A DNA stretch of 64,000 nucleotides from Chloroflexota bacterium (GCA_005889405.1 VBFY01000063.1:1-64000), one strand, 5' to 3'; counted from the stretch's first letter, positions 18,985 through 29,884 are shown. Program-made: numbers and translations. Notes: generated from the sequence alone by a model not told the origin.

Positions 18985-19998
18985 ATGACCATCGTGGAAC
19001 TCGAGTACCCCAAGATCGAGCGCATCGAAGGCGACGAGCGCTACGCGAAATTCGCCTGCGAACCGCTCCCGCCGGGATACGGCACGACGCTCGGCAATTC
19101 GCTCCGTCGCGTGCTGCTGTCTTCGCTGCCGGGCGCGGCCATCACCGCCGCGCGTGTGCGCGGTGTCGCGCACGAATTCTCGACGATCCCCGGCGTCAAG
19201 GAGGACGTCGTCCAGATCGTCCTCAACCTCAAGCAGATCCGTCTCCGCTCGTTCTCCAACGAGCCGGTGACGCTCACCATCGAGAAAGAGGGACCCGGTG
19301 TCGCGACCGCGGCGGACATCGCCACGACCAGCGAGATCGAGATCGTGAATCCGGAAACGCCGGTCGCCACGCTCGAGCCCGAGGCCTCGCTCTGGATGGA
19401 GCTCACGATCGAGACCGGTCGCGGCTTCCACTCTGCCGAGCGGCGTGAGGGCCTGCCCATCGGGGTGATCCCGATCGACGCCCTCTACAGCCCGGTGAAG
19501 AAGGTCAACTTCGCGGTCGAGAGCACCCGCGTCGGACAGGTCACGAACTACGACCGCCTCATTCTCGAGGTGTGGACCGACGGCACGACCACGCCCGACG
19601 AGGCGGTAGCGCAGGGCTCGAACATCCTGGTCCAGCAGTTCAGCCTGTTCGCCGGTCTCACGAAGACCCAGACGGCGATCGCCGCGCCGGACCGCACGAA
19701 CGGCAGCGCCCTGCCATCGGCGATCGCGGACATGCCGATCGAGGATCTCGATCTGCCCCAGCGGGCGTTCAACTCGCTCAAGCGGCATGGCATCACGAAG
19801 GTCGGTCAGCTGCTGCAGACCCCGGACGAAGAGCTGCTCCGCATGCGTAACTTCGGCAAGAAGTCGCTCGACGAGATCAAGGAGCGCCTTGCGGCGCGCG
19901 GTCTCATCGAGCCGCCGGTCCGCGACGAGACCATCACCGACGACGGCGGTCCCTCGGAGGACGGCGAGGAAGAGCTCCCGGCGGGCGAGGAGTCCTAG
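18985..19998 (+). CDS. rpoA: RNA polymerase alpha subunit
   Basis: The product has 337 residues. The N-terminal assembly domain has FACEPLPPGYGTTLGNSLRRVLLSSLPG and the C-terminal domain (about 245-310) has IEDLDLPQRAFNSLKRHGI, LRMRNFGKKSLDEIKERL. A Glu/Asp-rich tail follows. The alpha dimer is the scaffold for beta and beta-prime and its C-terminal domain contacts UP elements and activators. AGGAAGGA lies upstream, and rplQ starts directly after the stop. Confidence 0.98.
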   Translation: MTIVELEYPKIERIEGDERYAKFACEPLPPGYGTTLGNSLRRVLLSSLPGAAITAARVRGVAHEFSTIPGVKEDVVQIVLNLKQIRLRSFSNEPVTLTIEKEGPGVATAADIATTSEIEIVNPETPVATLEPEASLWMELTIETGRGFHSAERREGLPIGVIPIDALYSPVKKVNFAVESTRVGQVTNYDRLILEVWTDGTTTPDEAVAQGSNILVQQFSLFAGLTKTQTAIAAPDRTNGSALPSAIADMPIEDLDLPQRAFNSLKRHGITKVGQLLQTPDEELLRMRNFGKKSLDEIKERLAARGLIEPPVRDETITDDGGPSEDGEEELPAGEES

Positions 19999-20538
19999 GT
20001 GCCCCATCAGGTCCATCAGCGCAAGTTCGGACGCAAGATCGGCCCACGCCGCTCGATGCTGAAGAACCTGACGCTGTCCGTCCTGCGCTACGAGCGCGTC
20101 AAGACGACCGAGGCGAAGGCCAAGGAGATCCGCGGCTTCGTCGATCGGATGATCAACCTGGGCAAGGACGGCTCCCTCGAGGCGCGCCGCCGTGCGCAGG
20201 GCTGGCTGCCCGAGCAGGCGATCGTGGAGAAGGTCTTCGACGACCTCGCGAAGCGATACGGCGACCGTACCTCAGGTTACCTGCGCACGACTCACCTGCC
20301 GCGCCGTGTCGGCGACTCCGCGCCGCTGATGTTGCTCGAGCTCATGCCGGCGACCGAAGCGAAGAAGCCCGAAGCGGAGACGGAGGCCGCGCCGCGGCGC
20401 CGTCGACTGGCTCTTCCGCGCCGCCGCGAGAAAACGGCTTCGGCTGAGAAGACCGCGGCCGAAGCGGCCGAGAGCGCACCGGCAAAGAAGCGCGCACCCG
20501 CGCGAAAGAAGACGACCGCGGGCGCGAAGGAGGCGTAG
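19999..20538 (+). CDS. rplQ: 50S ribosomal protein L17 with basic C-terminal tail
   Basis: The product has 179 residues. The first 115 are standard L17 (HQRKFGRKIGPRRSMLKNLTLSVLRYERVKTTEAKAKE...). The last 60 are Lys/Ala/Arg-rich, with AAAAK-like steps similar to the extensions on L4 and S17. The start is GTG immediately after the rpoA stop. The TAG stop is in the same reading frame as truA, with no further stop between them. Confidence 0.95.
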   Translation: MPHQVHQRKFGRKIGPRRSMLKNLTLSVLRYERVKTTEAKAKEIRGFVDRMINLGKDGSLEARRRAQGWLPEQAIVEKVFDDLAKRYGDRTSGYLRTTHLPRRVGDSAPLMLLELMPATEAKKPEAETEAAPRRRRLALPRRREKTASAEKTAAEAAESAPAKKRAPARKKTTAGAKEA

Positions 20539-20571
20539 CGAGCGGCAGACACGAAGCACTGGAAGGCGCGT

Positions 20572-21318
20572 GTGGCGTATGACGGGACCGCGTACGCGGG
20601 GTTCCAGATCCAGCCGAACGCGCCGACGGTGCAGGGAGAGCTCGAACGCGTCCTCGCGGTGATCTGCGGGGAGCCGGTGCGCATCACCGGTGCGGGTCGG
20701 ACCGACGCGGGGGTGCATGCGAGCGGACAGGTCATCGATCTTCGGACGAGGAGCGGTCTGGCAGCAGCGGAGCTGGAGAGAGGGGTCAACGCCCTTCTTC
20801 CCGAGGACATCGCGATCTCGGAGCTGGAGCCCGCGCAGGACGCGTTCCACGCGAGGTTCTCGGCAACGGGACGCACATACGAATATCGGATCCGGAATGC
20901 GGCGGTGCGCGATCCGCTCTGGACGCGGCGAGAGCACTGGCACCCGGGCGAGCTCGACGTCGCGGCGATGCGCGCGGCCTCAGCTCACCTCGTGGGACGC
21001 CACGACTTCGCGGCGTTCGCCGCGGGCGAGTCGGGCGAGCGAACCGTGAAGCGCGCCGACTGGACGCACGAGGGGAGCATCCTGCGCTTCGAGATCGAAG
21101 CGGACGCCTTCCTCCGCGGGATGGTGCGCGGCATCGTCGGGACGCTGCTCTGGGTCGGTCGCGGAAAGCTGACGGTTCCCGCCTTCGCGGAGGTGCTCGC
21201 GGCGAGGGACCGCGGTCTCGCGGGGCCGAGCGCGCCGGCGAGGGGTCTGTGTCTGGTGTCGGTCCGGTATGGTGACGGGGAACGAAGACGACAGGACGGA
21301 AGCGAGAACTGGGAATGA
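20572..21318 (+). CDS. truA: tRNA pseudouridine(38-40) synthase TruA
   Basis: TruA isomerises uridines 38-40 in the tRNA anticodon arm. The product has the catalytic Asp in [15 protein letters not shown] (about residues 43-57), the YRI...DPLW segment, FAAFA, and [19 protein letters not shown] near the C-terminus. The first available start is GTG 20572, with GGAAGG five bases upstream. It yields a protein beginning [12 protein letters not shown], a few residues shorter at the first strand than most homologues, and no ATG, GTG or TTG occurs between it and the rplQ stop. The stop overlaps rplM. Gene order rplQ-truA-rplM-rpsI is widespread. Confidence 0.93.
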   Translation: MAYDGTAYAGFQIQPNAPTVQGELERVLAVICGEPVRITGAGRTDAGVHASGQVIDLRTRSGLAAAELERGVNALLPEDIAISELEPAQDAFHARFSATGRTYEYRIRNAAVRDPLWTRREHWHPGELDVAAMRAASAHLVGRHDFAAFAAGESGERTVKRADWTHEGSILRFEIEADAFLRGMVRGIVGTLLWVGRGKLTVPAFAEVLAARDRGLAGPSAPARGLCLVSVRYGDGERRRQDGSENWE

Positions 21319-21761
21319 TGACGAAGACATACGCGGTGAAGAAGTCTGAGATCCAGCGAGAGTGGCGCCTCGTCGACGCCGATGGCGCGACGCTCGGCCG
21401 CCTCGCGACGCGTATCGCGACGCTGCTTCGAGGGAAGCATCGCGCGACGTTCTCGACGCACATCGATACCGGCGATCCGGTCATCGTGGTCAACGCGTCC
21501 AAGATCAAGGTCACCGGAAAGAAGCTCAAGGCGAAGCAATACGTGCGCCACTCCGGCTATCCCGGCGGCATGCGGACGGAGAGCCTCGAGCGGCTTCTCG
21601 CGCGACGCCCCGAGGAAGTGATCCGCCGGGCCGTTCGCGGGATGCTGCCGCAGAACCGGCTGGGCGAGCAGATGATGCGCAAGCTCCACGTGTACGCCGG
21701 TGGCGAGCACCCGCACGCGGCACAGCGTCCGACCGAGCTCAAGGAGGCGACAGCGCGATGA
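21315..21761 (+). CDS. rplM: 50S ribosomal protein L13
   Basis: The product has 148 residues: [34 protein letters not shown]-like [51 protein letters not shown]13 is an early assembly protein of the large subunit. The start overlaps the truA stop (ATGA) and the stop overlaps rpsI (ATGA). Confidence 0.97.
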   Translation: MMTKTYAVKKSEIQREWRLVDADGATLGRLATRIATLLRGKHRATFSTHIDTGDPVIVVNASKIKVTGKKLKAKQYVRHSGYPGGMRTESLERLLARRPEEVIRRAVRGMLPQNRLGEQMMRKLHVYAGGEHPHAAQRPTELKEATAR

Positions 21762-22153
21762 AGTCAGCACCGTACTTCCAGGGGACCGGCCGCCGAAAGA
21801 CGTCGATCGCGCGTGTCCGCCTGGTGCCCGGCGAGGGCACCGTCGTCGTCAACGGCAAGGCGCTGGACGACTACTTCGGCCGCGACGGCGCCACCGACCG
21901 CGCCACGCTGCCGTTCACCGTCACCAATACCGCGCGCCGCTTCAACGCGATGATCAAGGTGGAAGGTGGCGGCGTGACCGGGCAGATCGGCGCGATCGCC
22001 CATGGGATCGCCCGCGCGCTCCAGCAGATGGACAAGGAGCTCGGGCCGGCCCTGCGCCGCGCCGGGCTCCTCACGCGAGACCCTCGCGCCAAAGAGCGGA
22101 AGAAGCCGGGTCTCAAGAGGGCGCGGAAGGCGCCGCAGTTCACGAAGCGGTAG
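21758..22153 (+). CDS. rpsI: 30S ribosomal protein S9
   Basis: The product has 131 residues with [51 protein letters not shown] and the C-terminal [17 protein letters not shown], whose last Lys-Arg reaches the P-site tRNA. The ATG at 21758 is inside a longer shadow frame. It closes the ribosomal gene cluster. Confidence 0.97.
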   Translation: MKSAPYFQGTGRRKTSIARVRLVPGEGTVVVNGKALDDYFGRDGATDRATLPFTVTNTARRFNAMIKVEGGGVTGQIGAIAHGIARALQQMDKELGPALRRAGLLTRDPRAKERKKPGLKRARKAPQFTKR

Positions 22154-22188
22154 CCGATTCACACCCAGCCAGCGCACACTAGAGCGCA

Positions 22189-23349
22189 GTGGGAACACGT
22201 TCGTCCGACTTCAACTACAAGGTCGCGCTGGCGTCTGGTCTGAAAAGCCTTCAGGCGGGGCGGCTGCGTCAGGCCGAGGAGCAATTCCGTTATCTCCTGA
22301 CACGTTTTCCGGCTGCCGACGGTGGTTATCGCGGCCTCGCGAAGGTGCTCATCGAGCAGGAGGATCGTCCCGCCGCGCTGCGCATGCTTCTCGACGGAGG
22401 AGCCGCGGTCGCGAAGGCCGGTCAGCGCACCGGTGCGATCGGCCTGTATCGCGACGCGACGGCGCTGGACGGGCAGGATCTCACCGCGCATCGACGCCTC
22501 GCCGCCGCGCTGGTGCTCGCGGACGATCGGAACGCAGCCACCGCCGAATTCGTGCGGTACATCCAAGCCGCGCTCCTCCTCGGTTCGCGCGAGCGAGCGC
22601 GTCTGGAAGCGGAGTTCGCGCTCGAGCGGCTTCCGCATTCGAGCGAGCTCGTGAAGCTCGCGCGCACCCTGGGGTTGGACGTCGAGGAACCGACGCCGGG
22701 ACCCGCGGAGGCGCCCGAGCCCACGCACGCGCCGGCTCCCGCGGCGGAAACGGTAGCGCCGCGCGTCGCAGAGGATCGCGCCGCGCTGATGCGTTCCGCA
22801 TTCGGCGGCGCGCAACCGACACGGGAGTCACCGCTTCCGACGCAAGCGTCGCGGCGCGACGCGCCGCCTGCCCCATCCGAAACCGCCGCGGCGCCCGAGC
22901 CCTTACCTGCGGCCGTACCGCTCGAAGCCTCGCCAGCGGCGTCGAATCCGTGGTCCTCGGACGGCGATCCGGTGATCGATCCAGAGGCGGTGACGCTCGG
23001 CGGCAGCGACGGCGAACATCCGGCGGAGGACGCCGATTCGCGGGCGGTGGAGGCGGACGCCGCGCGCTACCTCGCGAAGCACGATCCGCGCGGCGGCGAC
23101 GCGGCGCTCGAGGCGGCGCGCCGCTACATCGCGGACGGTCGGAACGACGCGGCATCCGATCTGTTGCTCCAGCTCATCGCGAGCGGTGTGGCGGATCACG
23201 ACGCGCAGCGGTTGCTTGTCGATGTGGTGCGCACCCTCGGCAAGCGCGACGTCGCGAAAGCGAAGTGCCAGCTCCTGGTGCAGGCGCTTCGGCTCGACGG
23301 GCGCGAAGACCTTGCTGCGGAGGTCGAGCAGCTGGCGCTGGCGGATTAG
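22189..23349 (+). CDS. TPR-repeat protein preceding the c-di-AMP cyclase
   Basis: This 386-residue protein has no signal peptide or membrane segment. Residues about 10-150 form tetratricopeptide-like helix pairs (SLQAGRLRQAEEQFRYLLTRFP, then GLAKVLIEQEDRPAALRMLL, GLYRDATALDGQDLTAHRRLAAAL). A long Pro/Ala/Glu-rich linker spans about 165-265, and a second short helical block (KHDPRGGDAALEAARRYIADGR...) ends the protein. TPRs are protein-binding scaffolds. The stop is directly followed by the cdaA start, so the two are cotranscribed and may interact, but I do not recognise a named family. The start is GTG without a clear Shine-Dalgarno. Confidence 0.75.
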   Translation: MGTRSSDFNYKVALASGLKSLQAGRLRQAEEQFRYLLTRFPAADGGYRGLAKVLIEQEDRPAALRMLLDGGAAVAKAGQRTGAIGLYRDATALDGQDLTAHRRLAAALVLADDRNAATAEFVRYIQAALLLGSRERARLEAEFALERLPHSSELVKLARTLGLDVEEPTPGPAEAPEPTHAPAPAAETVAPRVAEDRAALMRSAFGGAQPTRESPLPTQASRRDAPPAPSETAAAPEPLPAAVPLEASPAASNPWSSDGDPVIDPEAVTLGGSDGEHPAEDADSRAVEADAARYLAKHDPRGGDAALEAARRYIADGRNDAASDLLLQLIASGVADHDAQRLLVDVVRTLGKRDVAKAKCQLLVQALRLDGREDLAAEVEQLALAD

Positions 23350-24180
23350 ATGGACGCGATCAACGAGGCACTGCAGAGGGTCTTCAACGGACAATGCTGT
23401 GGCTGGAACAACGTCCTCGACATCGGGATCGTCGCGGTCTTCATCTACTACGTACTGGTCCTGATCCGCGGCACGCGCGCGGTGCAGCTGCTCCTCGGCG
23501 TTCTCGTCCTCGTGGCGATCTATGGGCTCGCCGTGCTGCTGAAGCTCGAGCTCACGAAATTCGTGCTCTCAGCCGTGTTCGCGTTCGCGGTGTTCGCGCT
23601 GCTGATCGTGTTCCAGCCGGAGCTGCGTCGCGCGCTCGGACAGCTCGGCCAGCTCGGTCCCCTGAACCGCCTGCTGGTCCAGCAGCCTGAGGAAGAAGTC
23701 GATCACATCGTCGACGAGCTCGTCCGCGCAGCCCTGCTCATCGCCGAGGCACGGCACGGCGCGCTCATCGTGGTCGAGCGGAGCACCGGACTCCAGGACT
23801 ACAGCGAGACCGGCGTCCCGGTGCACGGAAAGCTCACCGCGGAGCTCCTCGCGTCGATCTTCATGACGCGCTCGCCGCTGCACGACGGCGCGGTCATCGT
23901 GCGCGGTGGCCAGATCCTCGCCGCCGCGTGCCTGCTGCCGCTGGAGGAAACGCCGGAGCGCGCGGCGCACCGCTACGGCATGCGTCACCGCGCGGCGCTG
24001 TCGGTGAGCTCGCAGACCGACGCGGTCGTCGTTGTCGTCTCCGAGGAGACGCAGGCGATCTCGATCGCGTCGAACGGCCGCATGATCGGCGGCCTCGACG
24101 AGGAGCGTCTGCGCCGCGTCCTCTCGTCGTTGCTGCGCAGCCGCATCCAGCCGCTGCCCTTCCGCAGCAAGGCGTCCTAG
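23350..24180 (+). CDS. cdaA: Membrane-bound diadenylate cyclase (c-di-AMP synthase)
   Basis: CdaA joins two ATP into cyclic di-AMP, a second messenger for potassium and cell-wall homeostasis. The 276-residue protein has three membrane helices in about residues 22-95, then a short coiled coil, then the DisA_N (DAC) domain. Catalytic motifs are intact: HDGA at 178-181 and RHR at 212-214, with the GALIVVER and AGGIL-like GGQILAAACLLPL segments. It is followed by cdaR and glmM, the conserved cdaA module in which GlmM binds and modulates CdaA in Firmicutes. Confidence 0.95.
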   Translation: MDAINEALQRVFNGQCCGWNNVLDIGIVAVFIYYVLVLIRGTRAVQLLLGVLVLVAIYGLAVLLKLELTKFVLSAVFAFAVFALLIVFQPELRRALGQLGQLGPLNRLLVQQPEEEVDHIVDELVRAALLIAEARHGALIVVERSTGLQDYSETGVPVHGKLTAELLASIFMTRSPLHDGAVIVRGGQILAAACLLPLEETPERAAHRYGMRHRAALSVSSQTDAVVVVVSEETQAISIASNGRMIGGLDEERLRRVLSSLLRSRIQPLPFRSKAS

Positions 24181-24182
24181 CC

Positions 24183-25451
24183 GTGCGCGCGGTCGAGGGC
24201 ACGCGGCCCGCCTGGCTGCGCCGGCGGATCGACGTCCGCCGCCTCGTGACGCACGACTTTCCCCTGAAGGCGATCGCGGTCGTCATCGCCATCGTCTTCT
24301 GGGTCGCGATCACGCAGAACGCCGCCCCGCGGTTGATCACCGTCGCGTTCGATGGACGCGTTCCCGTCGAGCGCCCCGACAACGTACCTTCTGGGTACGT
24401 ACTGCGGGGACAGCTTCCGGATGTCGGAGTGACGTTCCGAGGAAAACCCGGCGTCGCGGATCGCGTCGTACTGGCGGATCTGCACGCGAGCTTCGACGCG
24501 CAGGCGCTCACGCTCGGGTCCGCCGAACCGCAGGACGCGCGCGTCAACGTGACGGTCGCAAAGGAGGGCGTCGAGGTCATCGACGTTTCGCCGCCCACGG
24601 TCTCGGTGCGCATCGAGCGCCTCACGTCGCGCACGCTCCTGGTGCAGCCACGATTCGCGAACGATCCGCCGTCCGGAACGCGCGCGGGCGACGCCGCGGT
24701 GACGCCAAGCGAGGTCAGGGTGACCGGTCCGGAGAGCGACGTCGCGCGGATCGCCGCGGTGCTCGGCACCGTGCGCTTCGGCGATGTGCAGACCGACATC
24801 GTGGCCCCCGGCACACCCGCGATACCGGTGGACGCACAGGGTGTCCCGATCGACGGACTTCAGGCCGAGCCGGGCATCGTCACGGTCACGGTTCCGGTGC
24901 TGCCCACGGCGACGACGCGGACCGTGCCGGTGGTGTTCACGCTGCGCGGTGTCGTGGCGCCCGGCTACTGGGTCGTCGGCGTTGCGATGGATCCGTTCGC
25001 CGTGACAGTGCGCGGCGAGGAGAAGGTGCTGGCGTCCCTCGACCGCATCGAGACGCTGCCGATCGACGTCGGCGATCTCAGCGCGACGAGGACACTGAGC
25101 GTTGGTCTCTCGGTGCCGGCCGGCGTAACTTTGCTTCGCCCGACCGACGTGACCGTCACCGTGACGGTGCAGGCGCTCGCTGGGACGCGCACGTTCAACT
25201 CGGCGGTCGTCGTGACCGGCCTTCCCGCGAATCAGACGGCCGAGCTCGAGGTCACGAGCGTTTCGGTGCTGGTCGCGGGCCCGGTCCCGACCCTCGCCGC
25301 CCTGCCGGCCGAGCAGGTCGTGGCATCCATCGATGCGGGCGGGCGCGGTCCGGGCACGTACACCCTCGATGTGGTCGTCCGCGCGCCCTCGGGTGTGAGC
25401 GTGCAGACCGTGCAGCCCGCGCGAGTCACCCTCACGATACGTGCGAAATGA
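24183..25451 (+). CDS. cdaR: YbbR/CdaR-like regulator of the diadenylate cyclase
   Basis: The product has 422 residues. A single membrane helix (about 32-48, PLKAIAVVIAIVFWVAI) is followed by four YbbR-type repeats, each rich in V-T-V strands and ending in sequence such as PPTVSVRIE or PTDVTVTVTV. YbbR/CdaR proteins lie outside the membrane and modulate CdaA. I use GTG 24183, two bases after the cdaA stop; an upstream frame inside cdaA is shadow. The stop overlaps the glmM start (ATGA). Confidence 0.88.
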   Translation: MRAVEGTRPAWLRRRIDVRRLVTHDFPLKAIAVVIAIVFWVAITQNAAPRLITVAFDGRVPVERPDNVPSGYVLRGQLPDVGVTFRGKPGVADRVVLADLHASFDAQALTLGSAEPQDARVNVTVAKEGVEVIDVSPPTVSVRIERLTSRTLLVQPRFANDPPSGTRAGDAAVTPSEVRVTGPESDVARIAAVLGTVRFGDVQTDIVAPGTPAIPVDAQGVPIDGLQAEPGIVTVTVPVLPTATTRTVPVVFTLRGVVAPGYWVVGVAMDPFAVTVRGEEKVLASLDRIETLPIDVGDLSATRTLSVGLSVPAGVTLLRPTDVTVTVTVQALAGTRTFNSAVVVTGLPANQTAELEVTSVSVLVAGPVPTLAALPAEQVVASIDAGGRGPGTYTLDVVVRAPSGVSVQTVQPARVTLTIRAK

Positions 25452-26776
25452 GTCGCTTGTTCGGGACCGACGGCATACGCGGGGTCGCGAACAAGGACCT
25501 CACGTGCGAGCTCGCGCTGCGGCTCGGCCGGGCGGCGGGCCACGTCCTGGGCGGACCGGGGCATCGGGTCGTCGTCGGCCGCGACACGCGACGAAGCGGC
25601 CGCATGCTCGAGAGCGCGCTCGCGGCAGGCCTCTGCTCGGTCGGGATGGAGGTCCGCCTCGTCGGTCACATTCCCACGCCGGGTCTCGCGTACCTCGCCC
25701 GCACCGGCGACTTCGTCGCCGGCGGCGTGATCAGCGCTTCACACAACCCGGCGCCGGACAACGGCATCAAGTTCTTCGATCACGGTGGCCTCAAATTGCC
25801 GGACGCGACCGAGGACCAGATCGAGGCCGCGATGACCGGCGACGACACGCTCCCGCGGCCGACCGAGGGTGGCATCGGCCTGGTCGGCGACTCGCGCGGC
25901 CTGGTGAAGGAGTACGAGGACTTCCTCGTATCACTCGCGCCAAAGCTCGAGGGCGCGCGCGTGGTCCTTGACTGCGCGAACGGCGCGACCTACCGCGTCG
26001 CGCCGTCGGTGTTCGCGCAGACCGGCGCGGAGGTGCTGACCCTCTTCGACACCCCGGACGGCGCGAACATCAACGCCGGCTGCGGCGCGACCCAGCCTGA
26101 GGCGCTCCAACGGGCGGTCGTAGACCGCAAGGCCGACATCGGTTTCGCGTTTGACGGCGACGGCGACCGCGTCATCACCGTGGACGCGCGCGGCGCGGTG
26201 CACGACGGCGACTTCGTTCTGGCGCTCGCGGCCCGACACTTCGCCCGGCATGGGGAGCTGGACCCGAGGCTCGTCGTCGGCACGGTCATGTCGAACGGCG
26301 GTCTCGAGGCGACCCTCGCTCGCGACGGCATCGACCTGGTACGCACCAAGGTCGGCGACCGATACGTGTGGGAGGAGATGGTGCGCACCGGCGCCCTCTT
26401 CGGCGGCGAGCCGTCTGGCCACGTGATCTTCCGCAAGTACCACACGACGGGAGACGGGATCCTCACTGCGCTCGAGGTGATGCATCTCATCCGAGCAGAG
26501 GGACGACCGCTCGCAGAGCTGTCCGCGGACATGGAGCGCTGGCCACAGGTCACGCAGAACGTGAAAGCGTCGCGCCGCGCGCAGTGGGAGTCGAGCACGG
26601 CCTTCGTCGCCGCGATCAAGGAAGCGACGGACGCGCTGGGCGCGACCGGTAGGCTGCTGGTGCGGCCGTCCGGCACGGAGCCCGTGCTGCGGATCACGGT
26701 CGAGGCGCGAGACGCGGCCGTCGCGTCGACGACCGCGGCGCGTCTGGCCGAGGTCGCGCAGAAGGAGCTGACCTAA
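25448..26776 (+). CDS. glmM: Phosphoglucosamine mutase
   Basis: GlmM converts glucosamine-6-phosphate to glucosamine-1-phosphate on the way to UDP-GlcNAc. The 442-residue protein has LFGTDGIRGVAN at the start, the phosphoserine loop ISASHNP (catalytic Ser98), the metal loop DGDGDRV near 236-242, the sugar-binding GEPSGHVIF and the phosphate-binding RPSGTEPVLRITVE at the end. It is the third gene of the cdaA-cdaR-glmM set, with glmS next. Confidence 0.97.
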   Translation: MSRLFGTDGIRGVANKDLTCELALRLGRAAGHVLGGPGHRVVVGRDTRRSGRMLESALAAGLCSVGMEVRLVGHIPTPGLAYLARTGDFVAGGVISASHNPAPDNGIKFFDHGGLKLPDATEDQIEAAMTGDDTLPRPTEGGIGLVGDSRGLVKEYEDFLVSLAPKLEGARVVLDCANGATYRVAPSVFAQTGAEVLTLFDTPDGANINAGCGATQPEALQRAVVDRKADIGFAFDGDGDRVITVDARGAVHDGDFVLALAARHFARHGELDPRLVVGTVMSNGGLEATLARDGIDLVRTKVGDRYVWEEMVRTGALFGGEPSGHVIFRKYHTTGDGILTALEVMHLIRAEGRPLAELSADMERWPQVTQNVKASRRAQWESSTAFVAAIKEATDALGATGRLLVRPSGTEPVLRITVEARDAAVASTTAARLAEVAQKELT

Positions 26777-26781
26777 GAAAG

Positions 26782-28622
<1,841 letters not shown>

Positions 28623-28626
<4 letters not shown>

Positions 28627-29000
28627 CCGCGGCCGGCACCGAAGTGGGCATCGACATCATCGAGACGCATCGCATCCGTCGTGTGCTCGAGAAGCACGAC
28701 ACGCGCTTCCTGTTGCGTGTCTACACCGAGTGGGAGCGCATGTACTGCAGGCGCAACGTGCTGCATCTCGCCGGCCGGTGGGCGGCGAAGGAGGCGGTCT
28801 CGAAAGTCCTCGGGCTCGGCGTGCGCGGCGTCGGTTGGCGCGAGATCGAGATCCGCCGCACGCCCTACGGCCAGCCGATCGTGAAACTGCACGGTCGTGC
28901 CGAGCAGCGGCGTCGCGCCATAGGCCTGACCGAGCCGCTGACGGTGAGCATCTCCCACATCCGCGATCTCGCCGTGGCCGTCGCCGTGGGCGTGCGCTGA
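28623..29000 (+). CDS. acpS: Holo-[acyl-carrier-protein] synthase
   Basis: AcpS transfers 4'-phosphopantetheine from CoA to acyl carrier protein. The 125-residue product has the two signature motifs: VGIDIIETHRI near the N-terminus (Asp for magnesium) and AGRWAAKEAVSKVLG near residues 50-64 (Glu for magnesium and Lys). The C-terminal block is VSISHIRDLAVAVAVG. The GTG start overlaps the glmS stop as GTGA. The acpS-nnrD-alr order is common in Gram-positive bacteria. Confidence 0.95.
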
Positions 29001-29884
29001 CCGCTCCGAGCCAGGCGCTCGATGCGCGGATCGTGCGCGCGTCGCTCCGGCCGCTCCCGCCCGACGTCGGCAAGGAAGCGCGCGGGCGGGTGCTCATCGT
29101 CGGCGGATCCCATCGCTATCCCGGTGCGGTCCTTCTCGCGGCCCGCGCCGCGCTCCGGTGCGGCGCGGGCGTCGTCACGGTCGCCGCGGCCCGCTCGCTG
29201 GTGGAGATGGTCGCCGGTCAGGATCCCAACGTGACCTTCTTCCCGCTCGCCGAGGCACAGCCCGGCGTCGTCGCGACCGGCGCAGCCGCACAGGTCACGC
29301 CGATCTTCGGCGACAAGATCCGCGCGATGCTCATCGGGCCGGGCCTCGCGCACGCCTCAGGGACCGACGACTTCGTCATCGCGCTGCTTCGCAACGCGAA
29401 GGCGGTGGGCACGGTGATCGACGCCGACGGTCTCAATGCGCTTGCGCGTACCGAAGACTGGGCGGCGGCGCTGCCGAAGGCCACCGTCCTCACGCCGCAT
29501 GACGGCGAGGCCGCGCGGCTTGCCGGGCGTGTCGTCCCCACCGGCGCCGCGCGCGTCGCGTTCGCCGAGCGCCACGCGACCTCGTGGAACGCGGTTGTCG
29601 TTCTAAAGGGCGCCGTGACGGTCGTGAGCGACGGCAAGCGCACGTATGTACACGACGCTCCGAATCCGACGCTCGGTGTCGGCGGCTCGGGCGACGCGCT
29701 GGGCGGCGCGGTCGCGGCGTTCATCGCGCGCGGGCTCGCGCCGCTCGCTGCCGCCGCCGCGGCGGTCTGGGTGCACGGCCGCGCCGGAGCGCTGCTCGCA
29801 TCGGAGATCGGTGAGTCCGGCGCCCTCGCGACGGACATCGCCGATGCGATGCCGCGCGCGCTGCGCGAGATCCTCGCGAAATGA
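28997..29884 (+). CDS. nnrD: ADP-dependent NAD(P)HX dehydratase
   Basis: NnrD repairs hydrated NAD(P)H. The ribokinase-like fold is clear: GRVLIVGGSHRYPGA near the N-terminus, GPGLA, a DADGLNAL strand, LTPHDGEAARL, VVLKGAVTVV, and the NPTLGVGGSGDALGG anion-hole motif. The sequence needed for the first helix (ALDARIVRASLRPLPP) lies upstream of the first GTG (29033), and no ATG, GTG or TTG precedes it in frame. A CTG at 28997 overlaps the acpS stop as CTGA, exactly like the NTGA overlaps elsewhere here, so I chose it. The epimerase half (NnrE) is absent from this protein. Confidence 0.85.
   Translation: MTAPSQALDARIVRASLRPLPPDVGKEARGRVLIVGGSHRYPGAVLLAARAALRCGAGVVTVAAARSLVEMVAGQDPNVTFFPLAEAQPGVVATGAAAQVTPIFGDKIRAMLIGPGLAHASGTDDFVIALLRNAKAVGTVIDADGLNALARTEDWAAALPKATVLTPHDGEAARLAGRVVPTGAARVAFAERHATSWNAVVVLKGAVTVVSDGKRTYVHDAPNPTLGVGGSGDALGGAVAAFIARGLAPLAAAAAAVWVHGRAGALLASEIGESGALATDIADAMPRALREILAK

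Noticed and set aside
17824-20016. A 730-codon open frame on the minus strand opposite rpsK-rpsD-rpoA
   Set aside because: Its translation is Leu/Arg/Asp/Val-rich low-complexity shadow sequence, opposite genes with clear family motifs; high G+C DNA gives long antisense frames.
20536-20538. Pyrrolysine or programmed readthrough at the rplQ TAG
   Set aside because: The L17 family ends before its tail, a Shine-Dalgarno precedes a truA GTG, and no supporting structure is visible.
26776-26781. A glmS ribozyme upstream of glmS
   Set aside because: The intergenic gap is only a few bases and glmS is inside an operon.
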